A DNA stretch of 8,405 nt from Bacteroidota bacterium (GCA_022708385.1 JAKIYU010000109.1:1-8405), one strand, 5' to 3'; shown: positions 1-7,026, counted from the stretch's first letter. Numbers and translations are program-made. The notes: generated by a model not told the origin, from the letters alone.

Positions 1-115
1 TGTTCTCACATTTCTTTTGCTCAAACGAAAAAATGAAATTAATTTGTGCAATTAATTATTAGACTTTGTATAAAATAAAGGATATAGAAAAGGCTTTAGA
101 AGGTGAGGTTTATTA

Positions 116-157
116 GAGTTCGGAGTTCGGAGTTTGGAGTTTGGAGTTCGAAGTTGT
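116..157 (+). repeat. Heptamer array, six GAGTTCG-type units
   Basis: Six consecutive 7-base units read GAGTTCG (116-122), GAGTTCG (123-129), GAGTTTG (130-136), GAGTTTG (137-143), GAGTTCG (144-150) and AAGTTGT (151-157). Variation is confined mostly to the sixth position (C or T) and the last unit. The array faces an inverted array at 184-218, so the two can fold into a long imperfect stem. Such short G/T-rich intergenic heptamers are, as far as I recall, common in Bacteroidota genomes. No function can be read from the sequence. Confidence 0.9.
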
Positions 158-183
158 CCATTCGGACGCGGCTTTTCTTAAAC

Positions 184-218
184 CCAACTCCGAACTCCGA
201 ACTCTAAACTCATAACTT
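184..218 (-). repeat. Inverted heptamer array, five units, overlapping the 3' end of the amidohydrolase gene
   Basis: On the minus strand five units read AAGTTAT (212-218), GAGTTTA (205-211), GAGTTCG (198-204), GAGTTCG (191-197) and GAGTTGG (184-190). They are the inverted counterpart of the array at 116-157. In the predicted stem, 144-150 pairs perfectly with 191-197, and the next two units outward pair with one G-U each. The spacer 158-183 is preceded by a small apical hairpin (GTCC, loop ATTC, GGAC; 156-167). The stop codon of the amidohydrolase (TGA, 210-212) and its last two codons lie inside this array, so the repeat has become part of the coding end. Confidence 0.85.
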
Positions 219-1871
219 CCTTAGTTTGTATTTACCAAAAACTTTCATTCCGCTCAGATAAGTGGCTTTGACTTGGGTGGCAGGGAGGCTGTCCTCGGGT
301 ACCTGCATAATATCTTTGCTGAGTACCACAAAGTCGGCGAATTTTCCGGGTTCAATGCTGCCCTTGGCATCTTCTTCGAAACAAGCTCGGGCAGCCCACA
401 GTGTCATGGCCAGCAGGGCTTGCTGCCGGCTGAGCTTGTTGCCGGACAAAAAACCTCCAGCAGGGAAACCGCTGAGGTCTTTGCGCACCACAGCTGCATA
501 GAAGCTAATAATCGGGTTGATATCTTCAATGGGAAAGTCGGTGCCATTGCACAGCCAGCCGTTTTGTTCCAGCAGTGCCTTATAGGCGTAGGCCTGTTTT
601 ATACGGTCGGTGCCCAGGCGTTCTTCTGCCCAGTACATATCGCTGGTGGCGTGGGTGGTTTGCACGGAGGGGATGATATTGAATTTTGCGAACGTTTCCA
701 GGTCGGCCGCATCCACCACCTGTGCGTGTTCAATGCGCCAGCGCCTGTCGTTGGGCCCTTTCAGAAATGAGGCATAGACCTTCAGCATGGTGCGGTTGGC
801 CGCATCGCCAATGGCATGGGTACACACCTGGAAACCTTTTTCATAAGCCAGTGCACAGCATCTGGCAAGGGAATCGGCTGAAGTGACCATGAGGCCGTAG
901 TGTTCGGGGGCATCGCTGTAGGGCTTCAGCAGGCAGGCTCCGCGCGATCCCAGCGCCCCGTCGGCGTAAAGCTTTATGGCGCAAGCATGCAGACGAGCGG
1001 TACGGTAAATGCCCTTCTCAATAATGTTTGCTGTGTTTTTTTCCTCAGGTTCCAGCATAACGTACAGGCGTATGCGAAGTTTGTTTTGCTTTTGCAGGGA
1101 ATCTATAAACATGAGGTCGCTGTAGGGCAGGCCTGCATCGCAAACGGTGGTCAAGCCCACGCCAAAGCATTTTTCTTCGGCCGCCAGCAGGGCTTTTGCC
1201 CGGATGTCTTCAGCAGGTGGCGGGATAATCCTGCGCACCAGTTCCATGGCATTGTCGATGAGTACACCTGTAGGCCTGCCATCTTTGAGGAGTATGTCGC
1301 CGCCGTTTACCTTTGTTTGAGCTGTGATGCCGGCTAATTGCAGAGCTTTGCTGTTAACCAGCGCGGCATGCCCGTCCACACGGGTCAGGTAAACGGGCTT
1401 TTCGGGAAAAAGGGTATCGAGGGTTTTGTTGTCGGGGAATTGCTTTCCGGGCCATTTGTTCTGGTCCCAACCACGCCCCTGCACCCACGGTTGTTTATAG
1501 TTTTCGTCGTGTATGCTGAGCAAGCCGAGCATAGCCTCGTACGATTCAGCCCCGCTCAGGTCGGCCACTGTCAGCATCTTGAGACCGTAGCCTGTGAAGT
1601 GTGCATGGGCATCGATAAAACCGGGGTAAATGGGCAACCCCCCGGCATCAAGTATGTTATCCGAGGTATAGGCCATGAGGATGTTGGCGGTGGTGCCTGT
1701 AGCCACAATACAGCCCTTCGAAACGGCAAAGCTTTCGGTAATTGAAAAGGCGCTATCGCAGGTATAAACCCGGGCATGAGTTACAATCAGGTCGGCTTTT
1801 TGCTTGCCGTTGGGGGTACAAGAGAGCATGGTCATAAGCAATATAAAATAAAAAATGTGTTTCATAGCCAT
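210..1871 (-). CDS. Amidohydrolase lipoprotein (Amidohydro_3 / YtcJ-like family)
   Basis: This is a 553-residue member of the amidohydrolase superfamily, of the YtcJ-like metal-dependent hydrolase type, which cleaves C-N bonds in amides; the substrate is unknown. Visible motifs are the metal-binding HAH at 89-91 after PGFID, GHA at 167-169, a candidate metal-bridging Lys at 300 in the segment KLYADGALGSR, His 352 in THAIGDA, His 382 in RIEHAQ and the catalytic Asp 445 in GTDFPIED. The C-terminal GSIEPGKFADFVVL (505-518) is typical. The first 18 residues form a hydrophobic signal ending in MLSC, so the protein is probably a lipoprotein anchored outside the cytoplasm. Two ATGs (1871 and 1865) are both possible starts. 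The gene is visibly GC-richer than its neighbours (43 of 60 at 901-960, 34 of 60 at 1501-1560). It stands alone and is transcribed away from the ligase unit. Confidence 0.9.
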   Translation of the reverse strand: MAMKHIFYFILLMTMLSCTPNGKQKADLIVTHARVYTCDSAFSITESFAVSKGCIVATGTTANILMAYTSDNILDAGGLPIYPGFIDAHAHFTGYGLKMLTVADLSGAESYEAMLGLLSIHDENYKQPWVQGRGWDQNKWPGKQFPDNKTLDTLFPEKPVYLTRVDGHAALVNSKALQLAGITAQTKVNGGDILLKDGRPTGVLIDNAMELVRRIIPPPAEDIRAKALLAAEEKCFGVGLTTVCDAGLPYSDLMFIDSLQKQNKLRIRLYVMLEPEEKNTANIIEKGIYRTARLHACAIKLYADGALGSRGACLLKPYSDAPEHYGLMVTSADSLARCCALAYEKGFQVCTHAIGDAANRTMLKVYASFLKGPNDRRWRIEHAQVVDAADLETFAKFNIIPSVQTTHATSDMYWAEERLGTDRIKQAYAYKALLEQNGWLCNGTDFPIEDINPIISFYAAVVRKDLSGFPAGGFLSGNKLSRQQALLAMTLWAARACFEEDAKGSIEPGKFADFVVLSKDIMQVPEDSLPATQVKATYLSGMKVFGKYKLRKL

Positions 1872-1945
1872 TTCTAAAAAATGTAAAAATAATGCAAATT
1901 AACAATATTTTAATATAAAAAAATCATTGATATATATAAATTTTC

Positions 1946-1953
1946 TATCTTTG
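1946..1953 (+). promoter_or_regulatory. Bacteroidota-type -7 promoter box TATCTTTG
   Basis: TATCTTTG matches the Bacteroidota -7 consensus TANNTTTG exactly. A partial -33 element, ATTG at 1926-1929, lies 16 bases upstream, slightly closer than usual. Transcription would begin near 1958-1960, which leaves a leader of about 36 bases before the ATG at 1996. This placement rules out the longer TTG-initiated reading from 1927, because that start would lie upstream of the transcript. Confidence 0.7.
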
Positions 1954-1995
1954 CAGCCCGAAAATTTAGTATTTGAATTAAATCCAACAAAACAG

Positions 1996-3000
1996 ATGAT
2001 AAAACTTTTAAGAAGTCATTTTCTTCACATTCTCGGTCTGATATTGCTTTTCAGCAACATTCAAACGTGGGCAAAAAACGACGAACAGCATCTTGATAAA
2101 ATGCTTTATGAAAGAGAAGAACTGCTGTTGCAGTACGATTCGATGAAAGTGTTCCGTAAGGATACCACCTTTTTTATGCTCAAGGATATGGCTTTTATTC
2201 AAGCGCTTATTTTACAAAAAGACAGTGCGCTGATTGAATCCCTATTACATATTAAAAACGACTATAATAAAACGGAAGCCGCATTAAAGGACCTTAAAGA
2301 GAAAAATGAGGAGACATCCAAAAAACTTGAAGAAAAAGAACTGTGGCTGAAGTATGGCATGTATGCCGGTGGCGTGCTTGTTTTACTGATGCTGTTATTC
2401 ATTGTTTTATTTGCCGTTTCATCGGTTAAGGCTGGGAAAGTGAAAAAGAAGTATAAAAAGATGGGAAAACAGCTTGAAGAACAAAATGAAATACTGGAAA
2501 AGTCAGGCAAAAATGAAGAAGCCTTGAAGAAAGCCAAAGCAGAAGCATCAGCTTTAAACGATAAAATGGCCGAGAAGGAGAAAATGTACCAGGAAGAAAT
2601 TGTAGCTCTGAGAAAAAAATACGACAACGAAATGAACAGCCTGAACAACCGTTTGAAGGATGCCGAGGACAGGTTGTTGAACGTTAGCAACGATACGCTT
2701 GACAACCTCAGCAATGAAAAAATGGCGTTGAGTAATGAACTGGGCGAGCTGAAAAGGCAACTCGAAGCGGAAAAACAATTCAACCTTGAGTTAAAGACCA
2801 GGGTGGATGAGTTCAAACAGGAACTGGACACCCTTAAAAATACACCGGAACCTGTGCTGTCAGAACAGAAATCAACGCATGATGAAGAAAATGAAGCGCT
2901 CAGGCTGCAAATTCTGGAGTATAAAAAGATAATTGAAGAGGAATTGCAATTCCGTAAAGACATTCTTAATCTGATTGAAAATCTTAAAAAAAATAAATAA
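1996..3000 (+). CDS. Membrane-anchored coiled-coil protein of unknown function
   Basis: This 334-residue protein belongs to no family I recognise. Residues 1-26 form a basic-then-hydrophobic segment that looks like a signal peptide (cleavage plausible near TWA/KND) or a first membrane anchor. About 90 charged, helical residues follow, then one clear transmembrane helix at about 122-144. Next come a Lys-rich cytoplasmic-side stretch (148-157) and a long Glu/Lys/Leu-rich coiled coil from about 155 to 280. A Pro-containing break lies at 283-287, followed by a last helical segment (295-330). Basic residues just after the helix fit a cytoplasmic C-terminal coil. The ATG at 1996 is chosen because the promoter box at 1946-1953 lies inside the longer TTG-started frame. 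The stop is 25 bases from the ligase start with no terminator between, so the two genes are very likely cotranscribed. The protein could be a membrane scaffold or tether for the ligase; that is inference. Confidence 0.85.
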   Translation: MIKLLRSHFLHILGLILLFSNIQTWAKNDEQHLDKMLYEREELLLQYDSMKVFRKDTTFFMLKDMAFIQALILQKDSALIESLLHIKNDYNKTEAALKDLKEKNEETSKKLEEKELWLKYGMYAGGVLVLLMLLFIVLFAVSSVKAGKVKKKYKKMGKQLEEQNEILEKSGKNEEALKKAKAEASALNDKMAEKEKMYQEEIVALRKKYDNEMNSLNNRLKDAEDRLLNVSNDTLDNLSNEKMALSNELGELKRQLEAEKQFNLELKTRVDEFKQELDTLKNTPEPVLSEQKSTHDEENEALRLQILEYKKIIEEELQFRKDILNLIENLKKNK

Positions 3001-3025
3001 CGCTAAATTTTAAATTATTACAAAA

Positions 3026-5035
3026 ATGGAAAACCTCGAAAACGACAACAGTATGGATGCTGCAAAAAAGCTTATAGAAGCAGTTAGAAAGCAGTTTGAA
3101 ATTGAAAACGAAAAAATTTACAAGTATCGCACTGAAATCTTTAAGGAAAAGGATTTCAAACCCCGTAAGTTCTATGCTTACAATGGTCCCAATTTTTACC
3201 TTGACCGCCAGGCTCTTGTGTTCAACCTCTTTATTGCCCCCGAAGGCGATACCGTAGAGTTTTATAAAGAACAAATCGTAAAGTACTTTCCGAAATTAAA
3301 TGAGATTGAAACACCCTATGTGGTTTACCTTTTTGCCGAAACCCTAATGCAGGTACTTAAAATGGATATTGACCTGTTTATTGGCAAATACGGTATCAGC
3401 AGCGATGGCGATGAATACGTGCTGGCAGTGGAATACCTCGACAAGGAAATAGCCGAAGAAGCTGTTTACCTGGTAAGCGACTGGTTCAGGGCCATGACCA
3501 ATAACTGGGAATTTGATTTTGGGAAAGAGTTTGCCAAGCTGCAGGCCATGTTCGACAAAACCCTCTTTGGCGGTCCCACACTGTATTCGCTTATCGAAGC
3601 CGGTATCAAACTGGGCATTCCTGTAATCTACCTTTACGAAGAAAACCAATTTATGTGGGGTTACGGAAAGAAACAGCTCAGAGGTCGTTCCACCACTTTC
3701 CACACCGATGGTATAAAGGATACTGAGTTTACCATGTATAAAGATATGGTAGGCGATTTCCTCGAAATGTGCGGTTTTCCCACACCCAAAGGCAAAAACT
3801 GCTTTGATGAGGAAGAAATCGTTAAAGAAGCGATCAAACTCGGCTTTCCCTGCGTAGTGAAACCTGTGGCCGGTCATAAAGGACAGGGGGTTACCACCAA
3901 TATTGAATCCGAAACTGAAGTGCGCGTGGCTTTTAATAAAATTATCAATGCCGCTAAGGAAGAAGGCGTTAACTTCGACGGCGCTATTGTCCAACAGCAA
4001 ATATACGGCACCGACCACCGCCTTATCTCAATTGGTGGTAAATTTGTGGCCGCTCTTGAACGCGTTGCCGCTTATGTGGACGGTAATGGTAAAAACACCA
4101 TTGAAGAGCTAATCAAAGAAGAAAATGACAAGCTTATACGTCTCGATAATGCCCGTTCGCCACTATGCAAAATTAAAATTGATGAAAACCTAATCGATTT
4201 CCTTAAACTTCAGAAGTTATCGTTAACATCGGTACCTGCCGAAGGCGAAAGAATTACCCTCAGAAGGGTGGCTAATATATCTGCCGGAGGCGTTTCTATA
4301 AATGTAACCGACAAGATTCACCCTGTCAATGTAAAGATGGTCGAAGATATTGCTGGTTATTTCAATGTTAAAGCATTGGGTATTGATGTACTGGCTGCAG
4401 ATATTTCAAAACCCTGGACAGAAGGCAACTTCGGTATTATCGAAATCAATGCAGGCCCCGGTGTATTCATGCACCTGGCTCCCGCTTATGGTGGCTCTAT
4501 CGATGTGCCTAAACACATCATGCTGTCGCATTTCAAAAACGGCGACAACGGCCGTATTCCTATCATCGCCACCAATGGGGTCAGCCTTAATTTTGCCAAT
4601 ATGCTGAACGATAAACTGCACAGTATAAAACCTGAAATTTATTTTGGCTGCCTGCTCGAAGAAGGGGTGCATTTTAACGGTGCCTATTTCTACAACAACC
4701 CCGAACACAACCAGAATGTTAAAATCATCCTTAGAAATCCCAAAGTGGACTTTGCATTGTTCAAACACAACAAGCACGACATCTACGATTACGGTTTACT
4801 GCACACAGGCGCCGACATTGTTATCCTCGACAATGCTGCCTATGCAGAAGAAGTTGTACTTAAGGAACAACTTCTGCCCGATGCCCTGCTTGTAGAGATA
4901 ACAGACAATGAACTCAAATTAAAGAAAAATAATGATGTGGTCAATACGGTTTGGGCCGATAATGATGCGGATAAAGATTATAAATTATTGAATCTTATTG
5001 AACCTTACCTCTCTGAAATTATAAGCAGGTATTAA
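3026..5035 (+). CDS. Cyanophycin synthetase-like ATP-grasp ligase with vestigial Mur-ligase domain
   Basis: The 669-residue protein follows the cyanophycin synthetase (CphA) order. An N-terminal domain (about 45-165, with GPNFY at 54-58) leads to an ATP-grasp domain (about 220-505). The latter shows VKP at 278-280, the glycine loop GHKGQGVT at 283-290, DHRLISIGGKFVAALER at 330-346, SVPAEGERITLRR at 402-414 and the metal-binding end IIEINAGPG at 471-479. Usual CphA1 proteins are about 870-900 residues with a full Mur-ligase domain. Here only about 160 residues remain. They start RIPI at 510, but the P-loop GTNGKT is absent. NPKVDFALFKHNKHD (571-585) stands where CphA has the ETARGG region. The cyanobacterial enzyme CphA2 has a similar reduction and polymerises beta-Asp-Arg dipeptides. 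This protein may do likewise or build another isopeptide. The expected Arg in the GPG-x-RMH segment is Phe 481, so the substrate may differ. Confidence 0.88.
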   Translation: MENLENDNSMDAAKKLIEAVRKQFEIENEKIYKYRTEIFKEKDFKPRKFYAYNGPNFYLDRQALVFNLFIAPEGDTVEFYKEQIVKYFPKLNEIETPYVVYLFAETLMQVLKMDIDLFIGKYGISSDGDEYVLAVEYLDKEIAEEAVYLVSDWFRAMTNNWEFDFGKEFAKLQAMFDKTLFGGPTLYSLIEAGIKLGIPVIYLYEENQFMWGYGKKQLRGRSTTFHTDGIKDTEFTMYKDMVGDFLEMCGFPTPKGKNCFDEEEIVKEAIKLGFPCVVKPVAGHKGQGVTTNIESETEVRVAFNKIINAAKEEGVNFDGAIVQQQIYGTDHRLISIGGKFVAALERVAAYVDGNGKNTIEELIKEENDKLIRLDNARSPLCKIKIDENLIDFLKLQKLSLTSVPAEGERITLRRVANISAGGVSINVTDKIHPVNVKMVEDIAGYFNVKALGIDVLAADISKPWTEGNFGIIEINAGPGVFMHLAPAYGGSIDVPKHIMLSHFKNGDNGRIPIIATNGVSLNFANMLNDKLHSIKPEIYFGCLLEEGVHFNGAYFYNNPEHNQNVKIILRNPKVDFALFKHNKHDIYDYGLLHTGADIVILDNAAYAEEVVLKEQLLPDALLVEITDNELKLKKNNDVVNTVWADNDADKDYKLLNLIEPYLSEIISRY

Positions 5036-5072
5036 TATTTTACCTGGCATTATAGTAGTAGTTAGTAAAACC

Positions 5073-5108
5073 GGATCCCTGTTCACGAAAGTGGCAGGGA
5101 TTCTTTTT
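5073..5108 (+). terminator. Intrinsic terminator after the ligase gene
   Basis: The stem GGATCCCTG (5073-5081) pairs with CAGGGATTC (5095-5103), with one G-U. An inner CAC/GTG (5084-5086 with 5091-5093) closes a GAAA loop. A run of five T follows at 5104-5108. It lies 37 bases after the ligase stop and ends the two-gene plus-strand unit. In the opposite direction only four T follow the stem, so it is at best a weak terminator for the methyltransferase unit. Confidence 0.85.
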
Positions 5109-5218
5109 AGATCTATGGAAACATTTTCAGAAATCGAATGGCACTAACGAAATGCACCTCATCCTGCATTAACCTTAGCAATGCTTCAATAGGTCTGAAT
5201 AGGGAATATGCCCTGTTT

Positions 5219-6019
5219 TTAAAACTTAAGGACAAAGGTTTGCGGGCTTAATTCTTTCCGGAAGAAAAGTATGCCAACATAAAACAGGTCAATGGCCACA
5301 GTGACCTGCGGGTGTTTTCTAATTTCATCCCAGGCCGCTTCCATTTCGTACGACCAATGGATGTCGTCAAAAATAAAAATGCTGTCGTTATGGGCATAAG
5401 GTAAGGCCATATTAAAATACCTGAGTGTGGGTTCTTTGAAATGATTGCCGTCGAAATAGATAAAATCGGCTTTTGCTGTTTCTTTTAAAATATCAGGGAA
5501 AGCCACATCGAAAGTAGCGTTGGAAGCATGTATGTTACCAATGCCGAATTTGTTGAAATTATCCTTTGCAATGGCCAATGATTGTGCGCATCCTTCAATC
5601 GTATAGACAGGTTTCTCGGGAGTTGCCAAAGCCATATACATAGTGGCAATGCCAAAAGAAGTTCCCAGCTCAATAATGCTTTCAGGTTTGGCAAAGGCTG
5701 CCATTTTGTATAACAGGGCGCATTTCTTTCTGTTGCTGATAGAACGCGATGTGATGTCCTTAATACGCCTGCGGTTGTGATTGTCTTTGCCTGTGCCAAA
5801 ATCAAATACATCCAGAAAACTTTTGCGGTTAAGGAGCGATAATCGTATGTCCTCAATAGCGTCGCTTGCAGGTATATTATCTGTTGATGCAATGATATTA
5901 TTGTACAAATCAAAAACAAAAGGAGAATGTATGCCATGGGCATTTTTGCAGCTTACCAGATAACGGGAATAAGCATAAGCAGGATAAATCTTATCTTTTA
6001 TGTCTTTAAATTCTGACAT
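5219..6019 (-). CDS. Class I SAM-dependent methyltransferase
   Basis: This 266-residue protein has a Rossmann-type methyltransferase core. Motif I reads ELGTSFGIAT at 117-126, the acidic end of strand two is IEG at 141-143, motif-IV-like YFDGNH is at 188-193, and IFDDIHWS is at 216-223. The order resembles O-methyltransferase-like Methyltransf_24 proteins. The N-terminal segment NAHGIHSPFVFDLYNNII (26-43) precedes the core and is, to my recollection, typical of a Bacteroidota-specific branch. No signal peptide or membrane helix is seen, so it should be cytoplasmic. The acceptor substrate is unknown. The gene starts 8 bases after the stop of the Nim-like gene and is the last gene of a three-gene unit. 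It converges on the ligase gene across a 183-base gap. Confidence 0.88.
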   Translation of the reverse strand: MSEFKDIKDKIYPAYAYSRYLVSCKNAHGIHSPFVFDLYNNIIASTDNIPASDAIEDIRLSLLNRKSFLDVFDFGTGKDNHNRRRIKDITSRSISNRKKCALLYKMAAFAKPESIIELGTSFGIATMYMALATPEKPVYTIEGCAQSLAIAKDNFNKFGIGNIHASNATFDVAFPDILKETAKADFIYFDGNHFKEPTLRYFNMALPYAHNDSIFIFDDIHWSYEMEAAWDEIRKHPQVTVAIDLFYVGILFFRKELSPQTFVLKF

Positions 6020-6027
6020 GTTTTTTA

Positions 6028-6489
6028 TTAATAACCTACTTCCTTAGCAGTAATGCTGTTGATGTGTACTTTATACACAGCGACATTGTTAACAGCAGGA
6101 GCATTGTATGTAAACTCCTTTCCGGTGTATTTCTGCATGATTTTATTTAAAACTTCTACTTTCTTATCATAATCATCAATAAATTCTACTTTGCCATCGG
6201 CAACAACACTGCGGAATTTCATCCCATAGCTGCATGCTACCTGTTCGTGCCTGTGAAACAGCACATGGTCGGTGCTGAAAGCGAGGGAAACTTTGTTGTT
6301 TCGTTTAAGTATGTCAATCTTTTTCCCTTCTTTAGCTGAGTGCAGGTATATATAGGTGCCGTCGTAACCGAAATTAAAGGGCAATACATAAGGGGTATTT
6401 TTTTCATCACTCATGCCTAAGTAACAAGTAGTGCATTTATCAATAATTTGGTTTATTATTTTCTTATCAGTTGATATTTTACCTTTCAT
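6028..6489 (-). CDS. PPOX-fold flavoprotein, Nim-like pyridoxamine 5'-phosphate oxidase family
   Basis: The 153-residue product fits the NimA/COG3467-type branch of the pyridoxamine 5'-phosphate oxidase-like split-barrel fold, which normally binds FMN as a dimer. Supporting stretches are CTTCYLGMSDEKNTPYVLPF (19-38), YIYLHSAKEGKKIDILKRNN (46-65) and the FRSVVADGKVEFIDD segment (92-106) followed by a helix with YTG at 121-123. Members include nitroimidazole-resistance reductases, but most chromosomal copies have no known substrate, and resistance should not be assumed here. There is no signal peptide. The ATG at 6489 lies 5 bases past the stop of the upstream lipoprotein gene, and the stop is 8 bases before the methyltransferase start. 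The three genes are therefore almost certainly one transcript. Confidence 0.87.
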   Translation of the reverse strand: MKGKISTDKKIINQIIDKCTTCYLGMSDEKNTPYVLPFNFGYDGTYIYLHSAKEGKKIDILKRNNKVSLAFSTDHVLFHRHEQVACSYGMKFRSVVADGKVEFIDDYDKKVEVLNKIMQKYTGKEFTYNAPAVNNVAVYKVHINSITAKEVGY

Positions 6490-6494
6490 GGGTA

Positions 6495-6986
6495 TTATTT
6501 TACGGTAGTGCTGTCGTTGCTTAAATATTGTTTAAAACGCATATTCAGGGAGTCAAACCTGAGTTTGTAGGTGTTTTCAAATGCCAGGAATGCATTTCTT
6601 TTTTCTTCGGGCAGGGTGTCTTTTATTCTTTCTGAAATGGTGTCTAATTTTTGTAAATCTTTAATCAGGGCCATGGCTGGAGGGATATAGGGTAGCATAA
6701 GAGACATCAGTTGTACTTTTTCTATAACACTGGGTTTTTTAATATCTTTTATCCCTATTTCGTCAATACCGTCGGCAATAGATTCTATTATTACAGAAAA
6801 ACTGTCCAAGTTTGCCGAAAGTTTTATCAGGTGTTCCGATGTTATGGCGTCATTTTTAAGTAATTCCGGAATAGCTGGTGATGGTTTGGTGTGGTGTTTT
6901 TTTTCAGAAACAGCATCATTTTTACAGGAAAGAAATGAAAGAAAAATAACCAATAAAAAGCAGATGCTTTTAAAAAAATTATCCAT
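6495..6986 (-). CDS. Small lipoprotein of unknown function
   Basis: This 163-residue protein is not one I recognise. Residues 1-20 form a hydrophobic signal with a Lys at 6, ending FLSC, so Cys 21 is the probable lipidated residue and the mature part lies outside the inner membrane. A Lys/His/Pro-rich linker (22-40) precedes a mostly helical body (about 45-155). This includes a hydrophobic stretch LMSLMLPYIPPAMALIKDL (93-111) that is too broken by prolines to be a transmembrane helix. No enzymatic motif is seen. It is the first gene of the three-gene minus-strand unit, starting just downstream of the palindromic terminator of the symporter, with a possible promoter box at 7012-7019. Its pairing with two cytoplasmic enzymes does not explain its role. 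Confidence 0.8.
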   Translation of the reverse strand: MDNFFKSICFLLVIFLSFLSCKNDAVSEKKHHTKPSPAIPELLKNDAITSEHLIKLSANLDSFSVIIESIADGIDEIGIKDIKKPSVIEKVQLMSLMLPYIPPAMALIKDLQKLDTISERIKDTLPEEKRNAFLAFENTYKLRFDSLNMRFKQYLSNDSTTVK

Positions 6987-7011
6987 GTTTTTGAATTTAG
7001 GCAGACCTATA

Positions 7012-7019
7012 CAAAAATA
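7012..7019 (-). promoter_or_regulatory. Possible -7 promoter box of the three-gene minus-strand unit
   Basis: On the minus strand TATTTTTG matches TANNTTTG, 25 bases upstream of the lipoprotein ATG. No TTTG or TTG was found at the proper -33 distance, where the terminator hairpin lies instead. The local A/T richness makes a chance match likely, so this is a weak call. Confidence 0.35.
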
Positions 7020-7026
7020 AGAATAA

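Noticed and set aside
1..115. Search for a gene or promoter at the left edge
   Set aside because: Only short frames broken by stops were found on both strands, and no exact TANNTTTG box with a partner element.
116..218. Possible CRISPR array
   Set aside because: The units are 7 bases long, directly adjacent without spacers, and inverted between halves.
311..318. TATCTTTG on the plus strand
   Set aside because: It lies inside the amidohydrolase coding sequence, where it encodes conserved C-terminal residues, and no plus-strand gene follows.
262..1745. Several plus-strand open frames opposite the amidohydrolase
   Set aside because: They are antisense shadows of a GC-rich gene and show no domain or start context. 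The minus-strand frame carries all catalytic motifs.
1927..1995. TTG-initiated extension of the coiled-coil gene by 23 codons
   Set aside because: The extension contains the -7 promoter box, and the signal-like segment begins properly at the ATG at 1996.
2262..2963. Long minus-strand Ser/Phe/Leu-rich open frame
   Set aside because: It is the antisense of Lys/Glu-rich coiled-coil codons, with low complexity and no independent gene signals.
3026..5035. Full CphA1 cyanophycin synthetase
   Set aside because: The protein is about 200 residues short, and the second ATP site (Mur-ligase P-loop) is missing.
5115..5147. Ten-codon plus-strand ATG frame in the convergent gap
   Set aside because: It is too short and has no initiation context or recognisable product.
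5198..5217. Short hairpin AGGG/CCCT followed by TTTTT, read as a terminator
   Set aside because: The stem has only four strong pairs plus A/T and G-U extension, it faces the plus strand where the terminator at 5073-5108 already acts, and it lacks a T run in the minus direction.
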